Assembly: GCF_015845845.1 (NCBI RefSeq)
Contig: NZ_LDIG01000247.1
Coordinates: 1-64,000 of the forward strand
Length of the DNA: 64,000 nt
Reading direction: 5' to 3'
Source of the DNA: Paenibacillus dendritiformis
Lineage (GTDB): Bacteria > Bacillota > Bacilli > Paenibacillales > Paenibacillaceae
The number at the start of each line of letters is the position of its first letter. Positions within the stretch are counted from its first letter, which is position 1. Shown here in pieces: positions 8,514 through 16,909 of this stretch. Under the pieces are notes generated by a model. It did no database searches, was not told the origin of the DNA, and saw only the letters and a program-made list of their open reading frames with translations. Both the position numbers and the translations under genes were made by a program.

Positions 8514-9565
8514 GACCATCTCCTCCGTTTCGACCGTTTATTTCGGATCAGCAGATACGCGAAGAACGGCGCCCCGATGAAGGCGGTCACCACCCCGAGC
8601 GGTATTTCGGTCGGTGCCAGCGCCGTCCGCGCGATCGTATCCGCCCACATGACATAAATCGCTCCGCCCGCAGCCGAGAACGGCACGATCAAGCGATAGT
8701 CCGGGCCGACCAGCAGCCGAATCATGTGCGGGACGACGAGCCCGACGAAGCCGATAACCCCCGATACGGAGACGGCGGCCGCCGTAATGAACGTCGAGAC
8801 GAGCAGAACGACCCACTTCGTGCGCTCGACATTAAGCCCGAGATGAGACGCCTGCCGCTCTCCGAGGGCCAGCAGATTGAGCGGGCGGGCATAGGCGATC
8901 AGGGCGATAAGCCCGAGCGCCATATAGGGCGCCAGCACGGCCGAATAAGACCAGCCCCGCAGCGCCAGGCTTCCCATGACCCAATACAAAATCTCGTTGA
9001 TCGTCTGCTTCGACATCGCGACGAGGAAGGAGACGATCGAGCCGAGGAACGCCTGCGTGACGACCCCGGCCAGAATCAGCGTCTCGATGGGGATTTTGCC
9101 GTCTTCCCTGGCCAGGCGCATGACGGCCAACAGCGTCAGCGTGCCGGTCACGAAGGCGACGATCGGAATCGTCCACTGTCCGAGCAGCGCATACTGCAGA
9201 CCGAAGTAGATCAGGAGCGCGGCGCCGACGGAGGCTCCGGAAGACACGCCCAGCGTGTACGGATCCGCCAGCGGGTTGCGCAGCACGCCCTGGAAGCCCG
9301 TCCCCGCCAGTCCCAGCGACGCGCCGACGAGCATCGCGAGCACGACGCGCGGGAAGCGGACCTTGAGCATAATGGTCGCGGATGCCTCGTCCCAGGTGAC
9401 GGGAATGAGCGATTCCAGCCCGGGGACATGATGCAGCAATATTTTCGCAATCTCGCCCATCGGCATCTTCACCGATCCGACGGACAGGCAGCCTACAATA
9501 GATAAAAGGAGCAGCGCCAACATCGCTACTCCAAAGCCCAACCCTTTTTTCATCGATATGTCCAT
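8510..9565 (-). CDS. btuC: Corrinoid ABC transporter permease (BtuC/FecCD family)
   Basis: This 351-residue, highly hydrophobic protein of the FecCD/BtuC family shows about ten membrane segments. Family motifs include RFPRVVLAMLVGASLGLAG, the segment RNPLADPYTLGVSSGASVGA, VSGVIGFVGLVVPHMIRLLV (the cytoplasmic coupling region) and IPLGVVTAFIGAPFFAYLL. It would form the dimeric channel receiving corrinoid from BtuF. It lies 8 bases after btuF and overlaps btuD. A second in-frame ATG at 9553 is an alternative start. Confidence 0.92.
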   Translation of the reverse strand: MDISMKKGLGFGVAMLALLLLSIVGCLSVGSVKMPMGEIAKILLHHVPGLESLIPVTWDEASATIMLKVRFPRVVLAMLVGASLGLAGTGFQGVLRNPLADPYTLGVSSGASVGAALLIYFGLQYALLGQWTIPIVAFVTGTLTLLAVMRLAREDGKIPIETLILAGVVTQAFLGSIVSFLVAMSKQTINEILYWVMGSLALRGWSYSAVLAPYMALGLIALIAYARPLNLLALGERQASHLGLNVERTKWVVLLVSTFITAAAVSVSGVIGFVGLVVPHMIRLLVGPDYRLIVPFSAAGGAIYVMWADTIARTALAPTEIPLGVVTAFIGAPFFAYLLIRNKRSKRRRWS

Positions 9566-9573
9566 CCCATCAT

Positions 9574-10572
9574 CTATTTGAACAAGTCAGGATAGATCGC
9601 CTTCGCCACATCCTGCAGCGCTTCGGCCACGCGCGGGCCCGGGCGGCTCAGCTTGTTGTTGTCCAGTCCGAACAGCTGATTATCCTTGATCGCGGTGATC
9701 GCGTCCCAGCCGCTGCGTCCGCGGATAATGTCTTCCAGCGTCTTGTTCGTCTCGCTGTCGACGAGATCCTTCGCGAACAGAATGACGTCCGGATTCGCCT
9801 TGATGATGTTCTCCTCATTAATCTGATTCCATCCGGTCATGTCCGCCGCCGCAATATTGACGCCGCCCGCCAGCTCGATCAGCTCGTTCATGAATTCGCC
9901 GCTGCCGACGGTCCAGCCCGGCGAGAATTCAATATAGACCTTCTTCTTCTCGGTAACGCCCTTAACCGCTTCCGCTACGTCCTCGCGCACCTTTTTCATC
10001 TGATCGGTAATCTCTTTGGCTTCCTTCTGATGATCGGTAATAAGACCATACAGCTCGATATTACTGATTACGTCATCATAAGTTTTCGGCTCGACCTTGA
10101 AAATTTCAATGCCCAGTTCGCGGAATTTGTTGACGGCTTCTTCCTTCATCGAAATGCCGGTAAATACGACATCCGGCTTCGCCGCAATGATCGCTTCCTC
10201 ATTCGGTTTCGTGATGCCGCCCATTTTCGGCTTCTGGGACGCTTCTGCCGGATAATCGTCATAATCGGATACGCCGACGATGTTGTCGCCAAGGCCAAGG
10301 GCAAATAGCGACTCCGTCTCGGCCGGCGATACGGAAATGATCCGTTCCGGCGCCTTGTCGAACGTGAATTCATGCCCGGTCGCATCCTTCACCGTCAACG
10401 GATAGGTCGTCTTCCCGGCTTCGGAAGCTGCATTGCCGTTCTCCTGCTGCTGCGCCGTCTCAGGAGCCTTGTCCGCCTCTTTTGCCGGTGCAGCTCCGCA
10501 AGCAGCCAAGCTCAAAGCCAGCATGGCCGCTGCCGCGACCGCTATCGTCTTGTTCCACCATTTGCTCATCAT
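9574..10572 (-). CDS. btuF: Corrinoid-binding lipoprotein (BtuF-like)
   Basis: This periplasmic-binding-type lipoprotein would capture corrinoids outside the membrane for the BtuCD-like transporter. It starts with a lysine-tipped signal and a lipobox ending LSLAAC. A low-complexity Glu/Ala/Gln linker follows, and then a helical-backbone binding domain (APERIISVSPAETESLFALG, GVSDYDDYPAEA, KPDVVFTGISMKEE, ELAGGVNIAAADMTGWNQIN). The start at 10572 has GGGAG spaced 5 bases; the longer frame to 10602 lacks this. It is the first gene behind the cobalamin riboswitch, which supports the substrate assignment over an iron siderophore. Confidence 0.9.
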   Translation of the reverse strand: MMSKWWNKTIAVAAAAMLALSLAACGAAPAKEADKAPETAQQQENGNAASEAGKTTYPLTVKDATGHEFTFDKAPERIISVSPAETESLFALGLGDNIVGVSDYDDYPAEASQKPKMGGITKPNEEAIIAAKPDVVFTGISMKEEAVNKFRELGIEIFKVEPKTYDDVISNIELYGLITDHQKEAKEITDQMKKVREDVAEAVKGVTEKKKVYIEFSPGWTVGSGEFMNELIELAGGVNIAAADMTGWNQINEENIIKANPDVILFAKDLVDSETNKTLEDIIRGRSGWDAITAIKDNQLFGLDNNKLSRPGPRVAEALQDVAKAIYPDLFK

Positions 10573-10746
10573 TTGTTCTCCCTCACTTAGCTGAATATGC
10601 ATGCCTCATTCATTGCGGAAGCGTTGCGAATGCCGTTCCCTCCCGCGGAAGGGCCGGCTCCAAGTCATCTCCGGCACGGCTTTCTGCCTGGCCGGTTCTT
10701 CCATCCGCTTGAAGGCGGGATTGTCAAAGAGCGCACAAACGCAAAA

Positions 10747-10768
10747 CCCCCGATCCTGGGATCGGGGG
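10747..10768 (-). terminator. Riboswitch expression-platform terminator
   Basis: The minus strand reads CCCCCGATCC, CA, GGATCGGGGG and then TTTTGCGTTT: a perfect 10-bp stem with a 2-base loop and a short T tract. It lies between the cobalamin aptamer and btuF, where a B12-controlled transcription terminator is expected. Confidence 0.8.
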
Positions 10769-10907
10769 AACGCAGTCTCCTGGATGGGATCTTCCACTCT
10801 GATCTGCCTGGCGATCTCACGCTGTTAAACAGCATGTCCGCTCGGCAGCAACGGGAAGTCCGTTCCAATGACGCCGCTCCTCTCCGCGAAGGAAATAACT
10901 CGTCCTC

Positions 10908-11106
10908 CTATCGGGCAGGTCTCCTGACTTAGGAGCATCTTGCCGAGCTCGCCTTCCCATCGGCGGATTCGCTTGCATCCGCGGAGACAGTGGCATTGTG
11001 AGCGCAGCACTCCATTTACAGTGGCGGGACCGTGCCGGATTCGCACCGGCTTCCCTATTATCCTTGGGCACAAGCTCAATGCTCGTGCGGCGCAAGGACC
11101 CGATAG
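10908..11106 (-). ncRNA. Cobalamin (AdoCbl) riboswitch
   Basis: The minus strand carries the hallmark blocks of the cobalamin aptamer in order: GGGAAGCCGGTGCGAATCC, the B12-box core ACGGTCCCGCCACTGTA, and GGAGTGCTGC. After these come GCCACTGTC, GGGAAGG, and the 3' part AAGTCAGGAGACCTGCC. The ends pair as CTATCGGG (11106-11099) with CCCGATAG (10915-10908), giving a closing P1 helix. High adenosylcobalamin is expected to favour the downstream terminator and so reduce btuFCD-cobTUSQ expression. Confidence 0.95.
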
Positions 11107-11144
11107 ATTGTTATTCGCTTGTCTTCCATCTAGCTTGACTATTG

Positions 11145-11173
11145 ATTATAGGGGAATTGCCCTGTCCATGCAA
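11145..11173 (-). promoter_or_regulatory. Sigma-A promoter of the riboswitch operon
   Basis: On the minus strand, TTGCAT and TATAAT are separated by 17 bases, with transcription expected to begin near 11138, some 30 bases before the P1 helix of the riboswitch. Confidence 0.75.
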
Positions 11174-11242
11174 TAACATTCCTCACATACCGCAGGACAT
11201 CTCCTACCACAGGGCATCTGTCTGTTCCGCCGCTCGTGCCCC

Positions 11243-12127
11243 TCAAGGCAGCCGCTCCGCCCGCAGGAACCTCCAGCGGCGGGGAGACTTTGCAGCCGTA
11301 ATCAAGATCCCCGCCCCGATCGGGACGGCCGCTTCCCAGAACGTCTTCTTCGGGAAGGCGAGCGTGTACAGCCTGCGCACCATGCCTCCATGCGTAACGA
11401 CGAGCACATCGGGCCGCGCCTCATACGCGTTGCCTACCTGGCGCGGACGTTTCCGGCGCAGCCGGGCCGTTCTGCCCCGCCCGCCGCTCTGATCGGACGC
11501 GTCCCTGTCCGGTTCGCGCTCCCGCCGATGGCGATTCCCGCGGATGCCTTGACCCGGCGTCACGGCCGTCTGTCTGCCGGCCTTCTGCAGAATCTCCCAC
11601 CAGACATGCGCCGTCCGCGTGCTGAAGGTCTGCCATGGCTCGCCGCGCGGGGGCTGGACAGAGGTCATATCGTCCAGCCAGCGGCGGTAGGACGGATCCT
11701 CCTTCAGATCGTTGTACGTCAAGCCTTCCCACATCCCAAAATCGTATTCGCGCAGCCTTGTGTCGACATGAGCCCGTTGCGCATCGCGCGGACGAAGCTG
11801 AGCCAGCGTCTCCCGGCAGCGGCGCATATCGCTCGTATACAGGAGCGGCGCCGGATGGGCCACCGCCCTGCGCATCGGCCGCAGCACCTCTTCCGCTTCC
11901 GGGAGCAGCGGACTGTCCGTATAGCTGATATACCGCCGCTCCACATTCGCCTGCGTCAGCGAATGTCTGACGAGCGCGAACCGCACGATGACGCTGGAAG
12001 CGCCCGCGCGGCGGCGGATATGCCGGGTGCCGCAGCGCGGAGGCTTGGGCCGGGCTTGTCGTCTAGCTCCTGCTTGACGCCGCTTGCGGCGAACGGGGGG
12101 AGCTTTGTATGTGCGCTTTTGTTTCAT
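11243..12127 (-). CDS. cobC: Histidine phosphatase, probable alpha-ribazole phosphatase CobC
   Basis: Probably removes the phosphate of alpha-ribazole phosphate or of adenosylcobalamin phosphate. The phosphoglycerate-mutase-like core shows the first catalytic block as FALVRHSLTQAN (RHS instead of the usual RHG), then RRCRETLAQL, REYDFGMWEGLTYNDL and the late histidine block VLVVTHGGMVRRL. At 294 residues it is about 90 longer than usual. The excess is a very basic N-terminal extension of about 45 residues, rich in Arg/Lys, and an Arg/Gly-rich insert of about 45 residues just before the second histidine block. Both are in frame. The start at 12127 is only moderately supported (GGAG 12 bases upstream). 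The neighbours cbiB, cbiZ and cobD support the assignment. Confidence 0.8.
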   Translation of the reverse strand: MKQKRTYKAPPVRRKRRQAGARRQARPKPPRCGTRHIRRRAGASSVIVRFALVRHSLTQANVERRYISYTDSPLLPEAEEVLRPMRRAVAHPAPLLYTSDMRRCRETLAQLRPRDAQRAHVDTRLREYDFGMWEGLTYNDLKEDPSYRRWLDDMTSVQPPRGEPWQTFSTRTAHVWWEILQKAGRQTAVTPGQGIRGNRHRREREPDRDASDQSGGRGRTARLRRKRPRQVGNAYEARPDVLVVTHGGMVRRLYTLAFPKKTFWEAAVPIGAGILITAAKSPRRWRFLRAERLP

Positions 12128-12159
12128 TTCATCCCATTACTCCTTCATTCGCCTTTCGT

Positions 12160-13122
12160 CTACAGGAGCCATCCGCCGCACGCCCAGAGGACGCTTGCGG
12201 CCAGGATGGCGAAGAGCAGCGTGCTTCGGGTCAGCAGCCTGCACACTGCCGCAATATGTTCCCCTCCCGTCACGACGACGGGATCGCCCATATAGGCGCG
12301 GAAGGAACATACGCCTTTGTAACAATTCAATCCGCCAAGGCGGATGCCGAGCGCCCCGGCGGTGGCCGCTTCCGGCCAGCCGCTGTTCGGGCTCGGATGC
12401 TTCGGCGCGTCGCGCAGCGCCGTCTTCCATGCCCGCTTCGCGTCATAGCCGAACAGGGCGCAGATTACGATCAACAGCGCGGTCAAGCGCGCCGGTATCC
12501 AATTCGCCAGATCGTCAAGCCGCGCGGAGGCGTAGCCGAGATTGGCGTATTTCTCATTTTTATAGCCGACCATGGAATCCAGCGTATTGATAGCCCGATA
12601 GGCCATAGCCAGCGGCGCGCCGCCGATGGCCGCGTAGAGGAGCGGCGAGATGACGGCATCCATAATATTTTCGGCCACCGTCTCGACGGCGGCGCGGGTA
12701 ATTTCGGGTTCATCGAGCGTCTCGGTGTCCCTTCCCACGATCATGCCGACCTCGCGCCGCGCCCCGGCCAGATCCCCTGCCGACAGCCGGGCATGGACGG
12801 CCATGCCGGCTTCGCGAAGCCCTTTCGTGGCGATGGTCGTACCGATCAGAAGCGCCTCCGCCGCCGCGCCCAGCCAGATGTTGACAGCATAGAGCACGGC
12901 GAGCACCGCCCACGTCAAGCCAAATGCCCCGCCCGCCATCACCAGCGGCAGCAGAAAGCCCAGCGGCTTGAGCGCCGCTTCGGACGGAGCCGCCCTTCGG
13001 AGAAGGCGTTCCAGGGCCGAGATCGCTTTCCCCATGCCGATGACCGGATGAGGAAGCCACCTCGGATCCCCAACAATCCGGTCCCATACATATGCTGCGA
13101 TGATTATTAATGCCGCGATCAT
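12160..13122 (-). CDS. cbiB: Adenosylcobinamide-phosphate synthase CbiB
   Basis: CbiB is an integral membrane enzyme that couples adenosylcobyric acid to (R)-1-aminopropanol phosphate, giving adenosylcobinamide phosphate. The family start is clear: AYVWDRIVGDPRWLPHPVIG, followed by MGKAISALE. Further conserved blocks are RDTETLDEPEITRAAVETVA, then ENIMDAVISPLLYA, RAINTLDSMVGYKNEKY, and near the end PSPNSGWPEAATAGALGIRL. The length, 320 residues, is normal. It lies between cbiZ (95 bases away) and cobC (32 bases away), consistent with a cobD-cbiZ-cbiB-cobC transcript. Confidence 0.94.
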   Translation of the reverse strand: MIAALIIIAAYVWDRIVGDPRWLPHPVIGMGKAISALERLLRRAAPSEAALKPLGFLLPLVMAGGAFGLTWAVLAVLYAVNIWLGAAAEALLIGTTIATKGLREAGMAVHARLSAGDLAGARREVGMIVGRDTETLDEPEITRAAVETVAENIMDAVISPLLYAAIGGAPLAMAYRAINTLDSMVGYKNEKYANLGYASARLDDLANWIPARLTALLIVICALFGYDAKRAWKTALRDAPKHPSPNSGWPEAATAGALGIRLGGLNCYKGVCSFRAYMGDPVVVTGGEHIAAVCRLLTRSTLLFAILAASVLWACGGWLL

Positions 13123-13217
13123 GATTGCTCACCAGACTCCTCTTGCCTGCAGCCCGCTCCTCCACTGCCGCTGCGGCCGCGTTCCCCGGCTGCCTGGCAG
13201 TGGCGCGCCTGCTTCTC

Positions 13218-13955
13218 TTATTCGAACAGCGGCCCGTCGTCTTCCCGCTGCGTGCGCACCGACTCCGCCACGGTGCCGTACACCAGCCGCCCCAAGGCGG
13301 CGCCCAGCGTCGTCGCCGTGCCCGCATAACGATGAACGGCCTCGTAGCGCCCGCTGTCGATGATCGCGATCGCCACCGCATCGGTTGTCGTCCCCGTCGC
13401 GACGCGGCCCGTCTCCCGGTCGATCACCCTCAGATCGTCCAGCGCGGCGCATTTGGCTTCCGTTGCGGTAATGACCGAATTCCATACCGCCGCTTCGTCG
13501 AGCCTGCCGTCCAGCACGATGATCGAATTGATCGTGCCCGGCTTCAATGGCTCATAAGCGGAGTACACCTGCCGCGGCAGACCGGCGCGGGCGGCGTTGC
13601 CCGTTCCGGCCGTCGTCACGCAGAGCATGGAGAAGCCGTCGCCCTCCTCTTCCATGACGGACGCATGGGTCACCTTCGCCGCCGTCATCAGGCCGACCGT
13701 CGTGTCCGGAGCATACCCTTGCTGCAGGCATATCTCCTTCATATAAGCAACCGGATCGGAGCAGTCGAAGCCCGACCGAACCATCCGGTTCATAATGCGC
13801 GATGCCAGCGCGGAGCCCCCGTTCCATACCGCGCTGCTCCATACCGGAGCACGATGCGTCAGCTCCACGGTCATCGTCTCGCTCCTCCAGCTTACCGTCA
13901 CGCCGGGCATGACTTCCGATGCATAGCTGCGAATGCCTTCACGGCAAGGCTGCAT
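13218..13955 (-). CDS. cbiZ: Adenosylcobinamide amidohydrolase CbiZ
   Basis: CbiZ cleaves the aminopropanol arm of adenosylcobinamide (and of some pseudocobalamins) to regenerate adenosylcobyric acid, which CbiB can use again. The 245-residue sequence carries family stretches such as GLMTAAKVTHASVMEEEGDG, CVTTAGTGNAARAG, GTINSIIVLDGRLDEAAVWN, and TATEAKCAALDDLRVIDRET followed by GRVATGTTTDAVAIA. The start at 13955 (ATG) has a GGGGG site 7 bases upstream; the GTG one codon earlier is possible. Its presence points to remodelling of imported corrinoids rather than only cobinamide kinase-dependent salvage. Confidence 0.9.
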   Translation of the reverse strand: MQPCREGIRSYASEVMPGVTVSWRSETMTVELTHRAPVWSSAVWNGGSALASRIMNRMVRSGFDCSDPVAYMKEICLQQGYAPDTTVGLMTAAKVTHASVMEEEGDGFSMLCVTTAGTGNAARAGLPRQVYSAYEPLKPGTINSIIVLDGRLDEAAVWNSVITATEAKCAALDDLRVIDRETGRVATGTTTDAVAIAIIDSGRYEAVHRYAGTATTLGAALGRLVYGTVAESVRTQREDDGPLFE

Positions 13956-14155
13956 CACGCTTCCCCCTTGCTTGTCCGATCCGCCTGCGCGCTGTCCTCA
14001 CAGCTACCGTTCCAAAAAGGGGCTGATTCCTGTCCCCTGCCCGGTTTTGAGGAACCGGCTGTTTGAACAAGAACACGCGCTGGCAGAGCGGGCTTCACCT
14101 TAAAATCTATCGAGCCGAAAGCCGGACGGCCTTGCCTCTCGTTCCTGCTGTCCCC

Positions 14156-14196
14156 GCAATGGGCAAAGCCAACGGATGGAAGCCTCTGCCCATTGC
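14156..14196. terminator. Inverted repeat between cobD and cbiZ
   Basis: GCAATGGGCA and TGCCCATTGC form a perfect 10-bp stem with a 21-base loop, about 13 bases after the cobD stop. There is no T tract on either strand, so it may be a processing or pausing hairpin rather than a true terminator. The rest of 13956-14208 shows no gene. Confidence 0.4.
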
Positions 14197-14208
14197 AGGA
14201 TCCACATC

Positions 14209-15306
14209 TTATAAATGTAACACAGCTTGCAGGGCCTCGACTAGACGTTTATTTGCCTGACGGTCCTTCACCGCGACGCGGAAATGTCCGGCCCCAAGCC
14301 CTGCATACCCGTCACAATTGCGGATGAGGACGCCCCGTCGTCCAAGTTCTTCCTGCAAGCCCCGGGCGCTCCAAGGCGCCGCGGCCTCCCCCAGCAGGAA
14401 GTTCGCCTGGCTCGTCCACAGCCGCAGGCCAAGCGCGGTCAATTGCCCGCTCAGCCATTCCCGCTCGCCGGCAATCAGGCTTCGGGTCCGTTCCGCGTAG
14501 TCGTCCGCCGCTTCGTCAAGGAGCAGCGCCTCGCCGGCCGCCAGCGCCAGCCCGTTCACGCTCCACGTGACCTGCTTCGAAGCAAGCGAGCGGATCGTAT
14601 CCGGATGGCCCGCCGCATACCCGAGGCGAAGGCCCGGAATGGCATAAAATTTCGTCAGCGACCGGATGACAAGCACGTTCCGGCTGTCCGCCGCGAACCG
14701 CAGCAGACTCGACTCTTCCTCGTCCGGGAGAAAATCGATGAACGCCTCGTCCACAATCAACAGCGTTCCGTTCCGCTCCGCCAGCCTTCCCGCTTCCTCC
14801 AGCATTCGGCGCTCATACACGGCGCCGGTCGGATTGTTCGGCTGGCCGAGGAAGACCATATCGGCATCCGCAATCAGCCGCTCCAGCTCCGGCCACTCCG
14901 CCCGGTAATCCCGGGAAGCCTGTCCGATGACGCGCACGACGTCCGCACCGAATTGCCTTGACAGCGCCTCGTATTCCGAGAAGCAGGGCGCCACCACGCC
15001 GACCGTGCGCGGCGCGTGCGCCAAAATCGCCAGAGCCATGCACTCGGCAGCGCCGTTGCCGATCAATAGCTGTTCGCAGCCTACCTGAAGGCGGCGGGAC
15101 AGCGCCTCCTTCATCCGCCGGTGCCCCGGATCGGGATAATGAATAATGCCGGCCAGCTCCTCCCTGAGCCGCGCCATGACGGACGGCGGCGGTCCAAGAG
15201 GATTGATGTTCGCGCTGAAATCCACGAACTCGCCGCTCGTTCGCCCGAAAGCCTCCGCTGCCGTCCATACGTCCCCGCCATGTCCAAACCGTTCAATTGT
15301 GACCAT
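14209..15306 (-). CDS. cobD: Threonine-phosphate decarboxylase CobD
   Basis: This PLP-dependent fold-type I enzyme makes (R)-1-aminopropanol O-2-phosphate from L-threonine phosphate, the linker used by CbiB. Family features are the start ERFGHGGDVWTA, the segment FVDFSANINPLGPPPSVM, IGNGAAECMALAIL, GQPNNPTGAVYERRML, the aspartate strand LLIVDEAFIDFLPDEE and the PLP-lysine block VIRSLTKFYAIPGLRLGYAA. The 365-residue start at 15306 is fixed by AAGGAGGGG about 5 bases upstream; the longer frame to 15480 has no such site. Histidinol-phosphate aminotransferase (HisC) is the nearest alternative, but the start motif and the cob neighbours favour CobD. Confidence 0.9.
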   Translation of the reverse strand: MVTIERFGHGGDVWTAAEAFGRTSGEFVDFSANINPLGPPPSVMARLREELAGIIHYPDPGHRRMKEALSRRLQVGCEQLLIGNGAAECMALAILAHAPRTVGVVAPCFSEYEALSRQFGADVVRVIGQASRDYRAEWPELERLIADADMVFLGQPNNPTGAVYERRMLEEAGRLAERNGTLLIVDEAFIDFLPDEEESSLLRFAADSRNVLVIRSLTKFYAIPGLRLGYAAGHPDTIRSLASKQVTWSVNGLALAAGEALLLDEAADDYAERTRSLIAGEREWLSGQLTALGLRLWTSQANFLLGEAAAPWSARGLQEELGRRGVLIRNCDGYAGLGAGHFRVAVKDRQANKRLVEALQAVLHL

Positions 15307-15649
15307 AAGCCCCTCCTTGAAGACGGACAGACGGTCGCGTACAATATCTCTATAGCGGTCGTTCCAATGGAACTCCGCCATCGTCAATCGGTCCGGTCTG
15401 CCCTGTTCTGCCGTACGCTCCGCACTCCCCGGTCCAGCCTGAAGGCAGGCGGAGGAAGCAGGACGCGCATGATTTCTCATGGTACATTATGCGTAACGCA
15501 GACCCATTCGTCAAACGGTTTTTCCTTTTCTACGAAATGCCGAAAAACATTGGCACATCGCACACTGTAACGCTGCTGTTAAATGCTGTATAATCACATT
15601 GCAGACCGGTATTGGCGCAATGCTATGTCAAGCTCAAGGAGGTTCAATT
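15307..15649. promoter_or_regulatory. Divergent intergenic region, cobD / small membrane protein
   Basis: There is no gene here. A TATAAT box at 15589-15594 probably serves the plus-strand gene at 15650, but its -35 is poor. No cobalamin aptamer (no B12-box core) is present upstream of cobD, so this half of the cobalamin locus appears not to be under direct riboswitch control. Confidence 0.4.
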
Positions 15650-16108
15650 ATGTCGGTGCATCACAAAACATCATGGGCATCCCTGGGCGCCGCCATTATC
15701 GTCACTACCTATTACGCGGTGATACTGTTTCGCCTCAAAGGCGACATCGGTTTGTACAGCACAGAGATGATGGCGCTGGCCCGCAACGTATTCGGCGTCG
15801 CCGCCGTCGTGCAGGCCGTTATGTACTTCGTGAACTTCATGTCCAAAGACGAGCCCGAAGACAAGGAATTGTCACGTCTGATCTCGCTGCAGGCGAACCA
15901 GATGGGATTGGTCTTTCTCGTGCTCTCGGTTGCCTGCTGCGCGGCTTATCTGATTTATGTGTCCGATACAAGCACTCTGCTGCTGTCCCCGCTCGTCAGC
16001 GCTCATTTGCTGGTCAGCGTGCTGCTGGCCGCCTGGATCATCAAGTATACGGTCGAGTTGTTGCTGTACTACCGGTATCAGAAAGCGGACTCCTCAGACC
16101 TTCCCTAA
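15650..16108 (+). CDS. Small four-helix membrane protein of unknown function
   Basis: The 152-residue protein has four predicted membrane segments: WASLGAAIIVTTYYAVILF; VFGVAAVVQAVMYFVNFM; GLVFLVLSVACCAAYLIYV; and LSPLVSAHLLVSVLLAAWII. A short acidic loop, SKDEPEDKELSRL, separates helices two and three. The start at 15650 (MSVHHKTSW) is set by AAGGAGG 7 bases upstream; the longer frame from 15599 is not supported. I do not recognise a family with certainty. It resembles small integral membrane proteins encoded next to transcription regulators in bacilli, but no regulator is adjacent here. Confidence 0.75.
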   Translation: MSVHHKTSWASLGAAIIVTTYYAVILFRLKGDIGLYSTEMMALARNVFGVAAVVQAVMYFVNFMSKDEPEDKELSRLISLQANQMGLVFLVLSVACCAAYLIYVSDTSTLLLSPLVSAHLLVSVLLAAWIIKYTVELLLYYRYQKADSSDLP

Positions 16109-16153
16109 TTTTGAAAACGATTACTTCGGTTCCTGACATTGACAGCATGAAGC

Positions 16154-16181
16154 AAGCGCAGCGGCCCTGGGCCCTGCGCTT
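16154..16181. terminator. Hairpin between convergent genes
   Basis: AAGCGCAG pairs with CTGCGCTT around an inner GGCCC/GGGCC-rich part. It sits between the stop codons at 16108 (plus) and 16201 (minus) and probably ends transcription in either direction, although neither side has a long T tract. Confidence 0.5.
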
Positions 16182-16200
16182 GTCAGTGATAAGTATGATT

Positions 16201-16758
16201 TTAAGATAGCTCGGTGAAGCGTTCCGACGCGTCCGTACGCGGGCGGGCCGGCGGAATCTCATCGAAATGCCCCATGCGCAGCACACCGACGATCTTCTCG
16301 CCCGGCTGCACCCCAGCCATTTCACGGAACTTGCGATTATAAATATAGTCCCCGGTGTGCCACAGCATTCCGAGCCCGCGTTCCCACGCCAGCAGTTGGA
16401 AGTTCTGAATCAGGGCGCTTACGGCCGCCAGATCCTCTTCCCAAATGTTCGGCCGCGGATCCTCAGGCATGACGACGATAAGGTAAGCGGGCACGGCCAG
16501 ATTCGTCTGGATGAACTTCTCCTTTTTCTCTTCGTCCCAGCCTCTCATCTTCGTTCCTTCGACCAGATCCATCACGCAGCGCACGAGCCGGTTCTTCGCC
16601 TCTCCTGCCGCATAAATGAACCGCCACGGCTCGCGAAGCCCGTGATTGGGAGCCCAGACGGCATCGTTCAGCAGGGACAGCACCAGTTCCTTGTCGACAG
16701 GCCGATCCGAGAAGCGATGAATGCTCCGGCGTTCCCGAATTGTATTTGCAATTGACAT
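16201..16758 (-). CDS. Nitroreductase-family flavoprotein
   Basis: This 185-residue FMN-dependent oxidoreductase has the N-terminal FMN phosphate-binding motif ERRSIHRFSDRPVD. It also has NDAVWAPNHGLREPWRFIY, AVSALIQNFQLLAWERGLGM and the C-terminal IVGVLRMGHFDE. The size fits the small YdjA/Frm2-like branch. A near-perfect Fur box lies about 70 bases upstream, between this gene and lplJ, so iron regulation is likely. The substrate cannot be read from the sequence. Confidence 0.88.
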   Translation of the reverse strand: MSIANTIRERRSIHRFSDRPVDKELVLSLLNDAVWAPNHGLREPWRFIYAAGEAKNRLVRCVMDLVEGTKMRGWDEEKKEKFIQTNLAVPAYLIVVMPEDPRPNIWEEDLAAVSALIQNFQLLAWERGLGMLWHTGDYIYNRKFREMAGVQPGEKIVGVLRMGHFDEIPPARPRTDASERFTELS

Positions 16759-16826
16759 GGTTTATCCTCCTTGAATGACTTTTTCCTCTTAATCTCTTTC
16801 TATGCATCCGATACTCCCATTATATT

Positions 16827-16841
16827 TGATAACGATTATCA
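16827..16841. promoter_or_regulatory. Fur box between nitroreductase and lipoate ligase genes
   Basis: TGATAACGATTATCA matches the 7-1-7 Fur consensus with one mismatch, and an overlapping half site (ATCAATATCA) follows. It is about 70 bases from both divergent start codons (16758 minus and 16910 plus), so either or both genes could be controlled. Confidence 0.75.
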
Positions 16842-16909
16842 ATATCAAATGCAAGTTGTGTTTTGTTCCAAATTGATTACAATTAACAGAAGAAGGAGGC
16901 GGACGAGCC

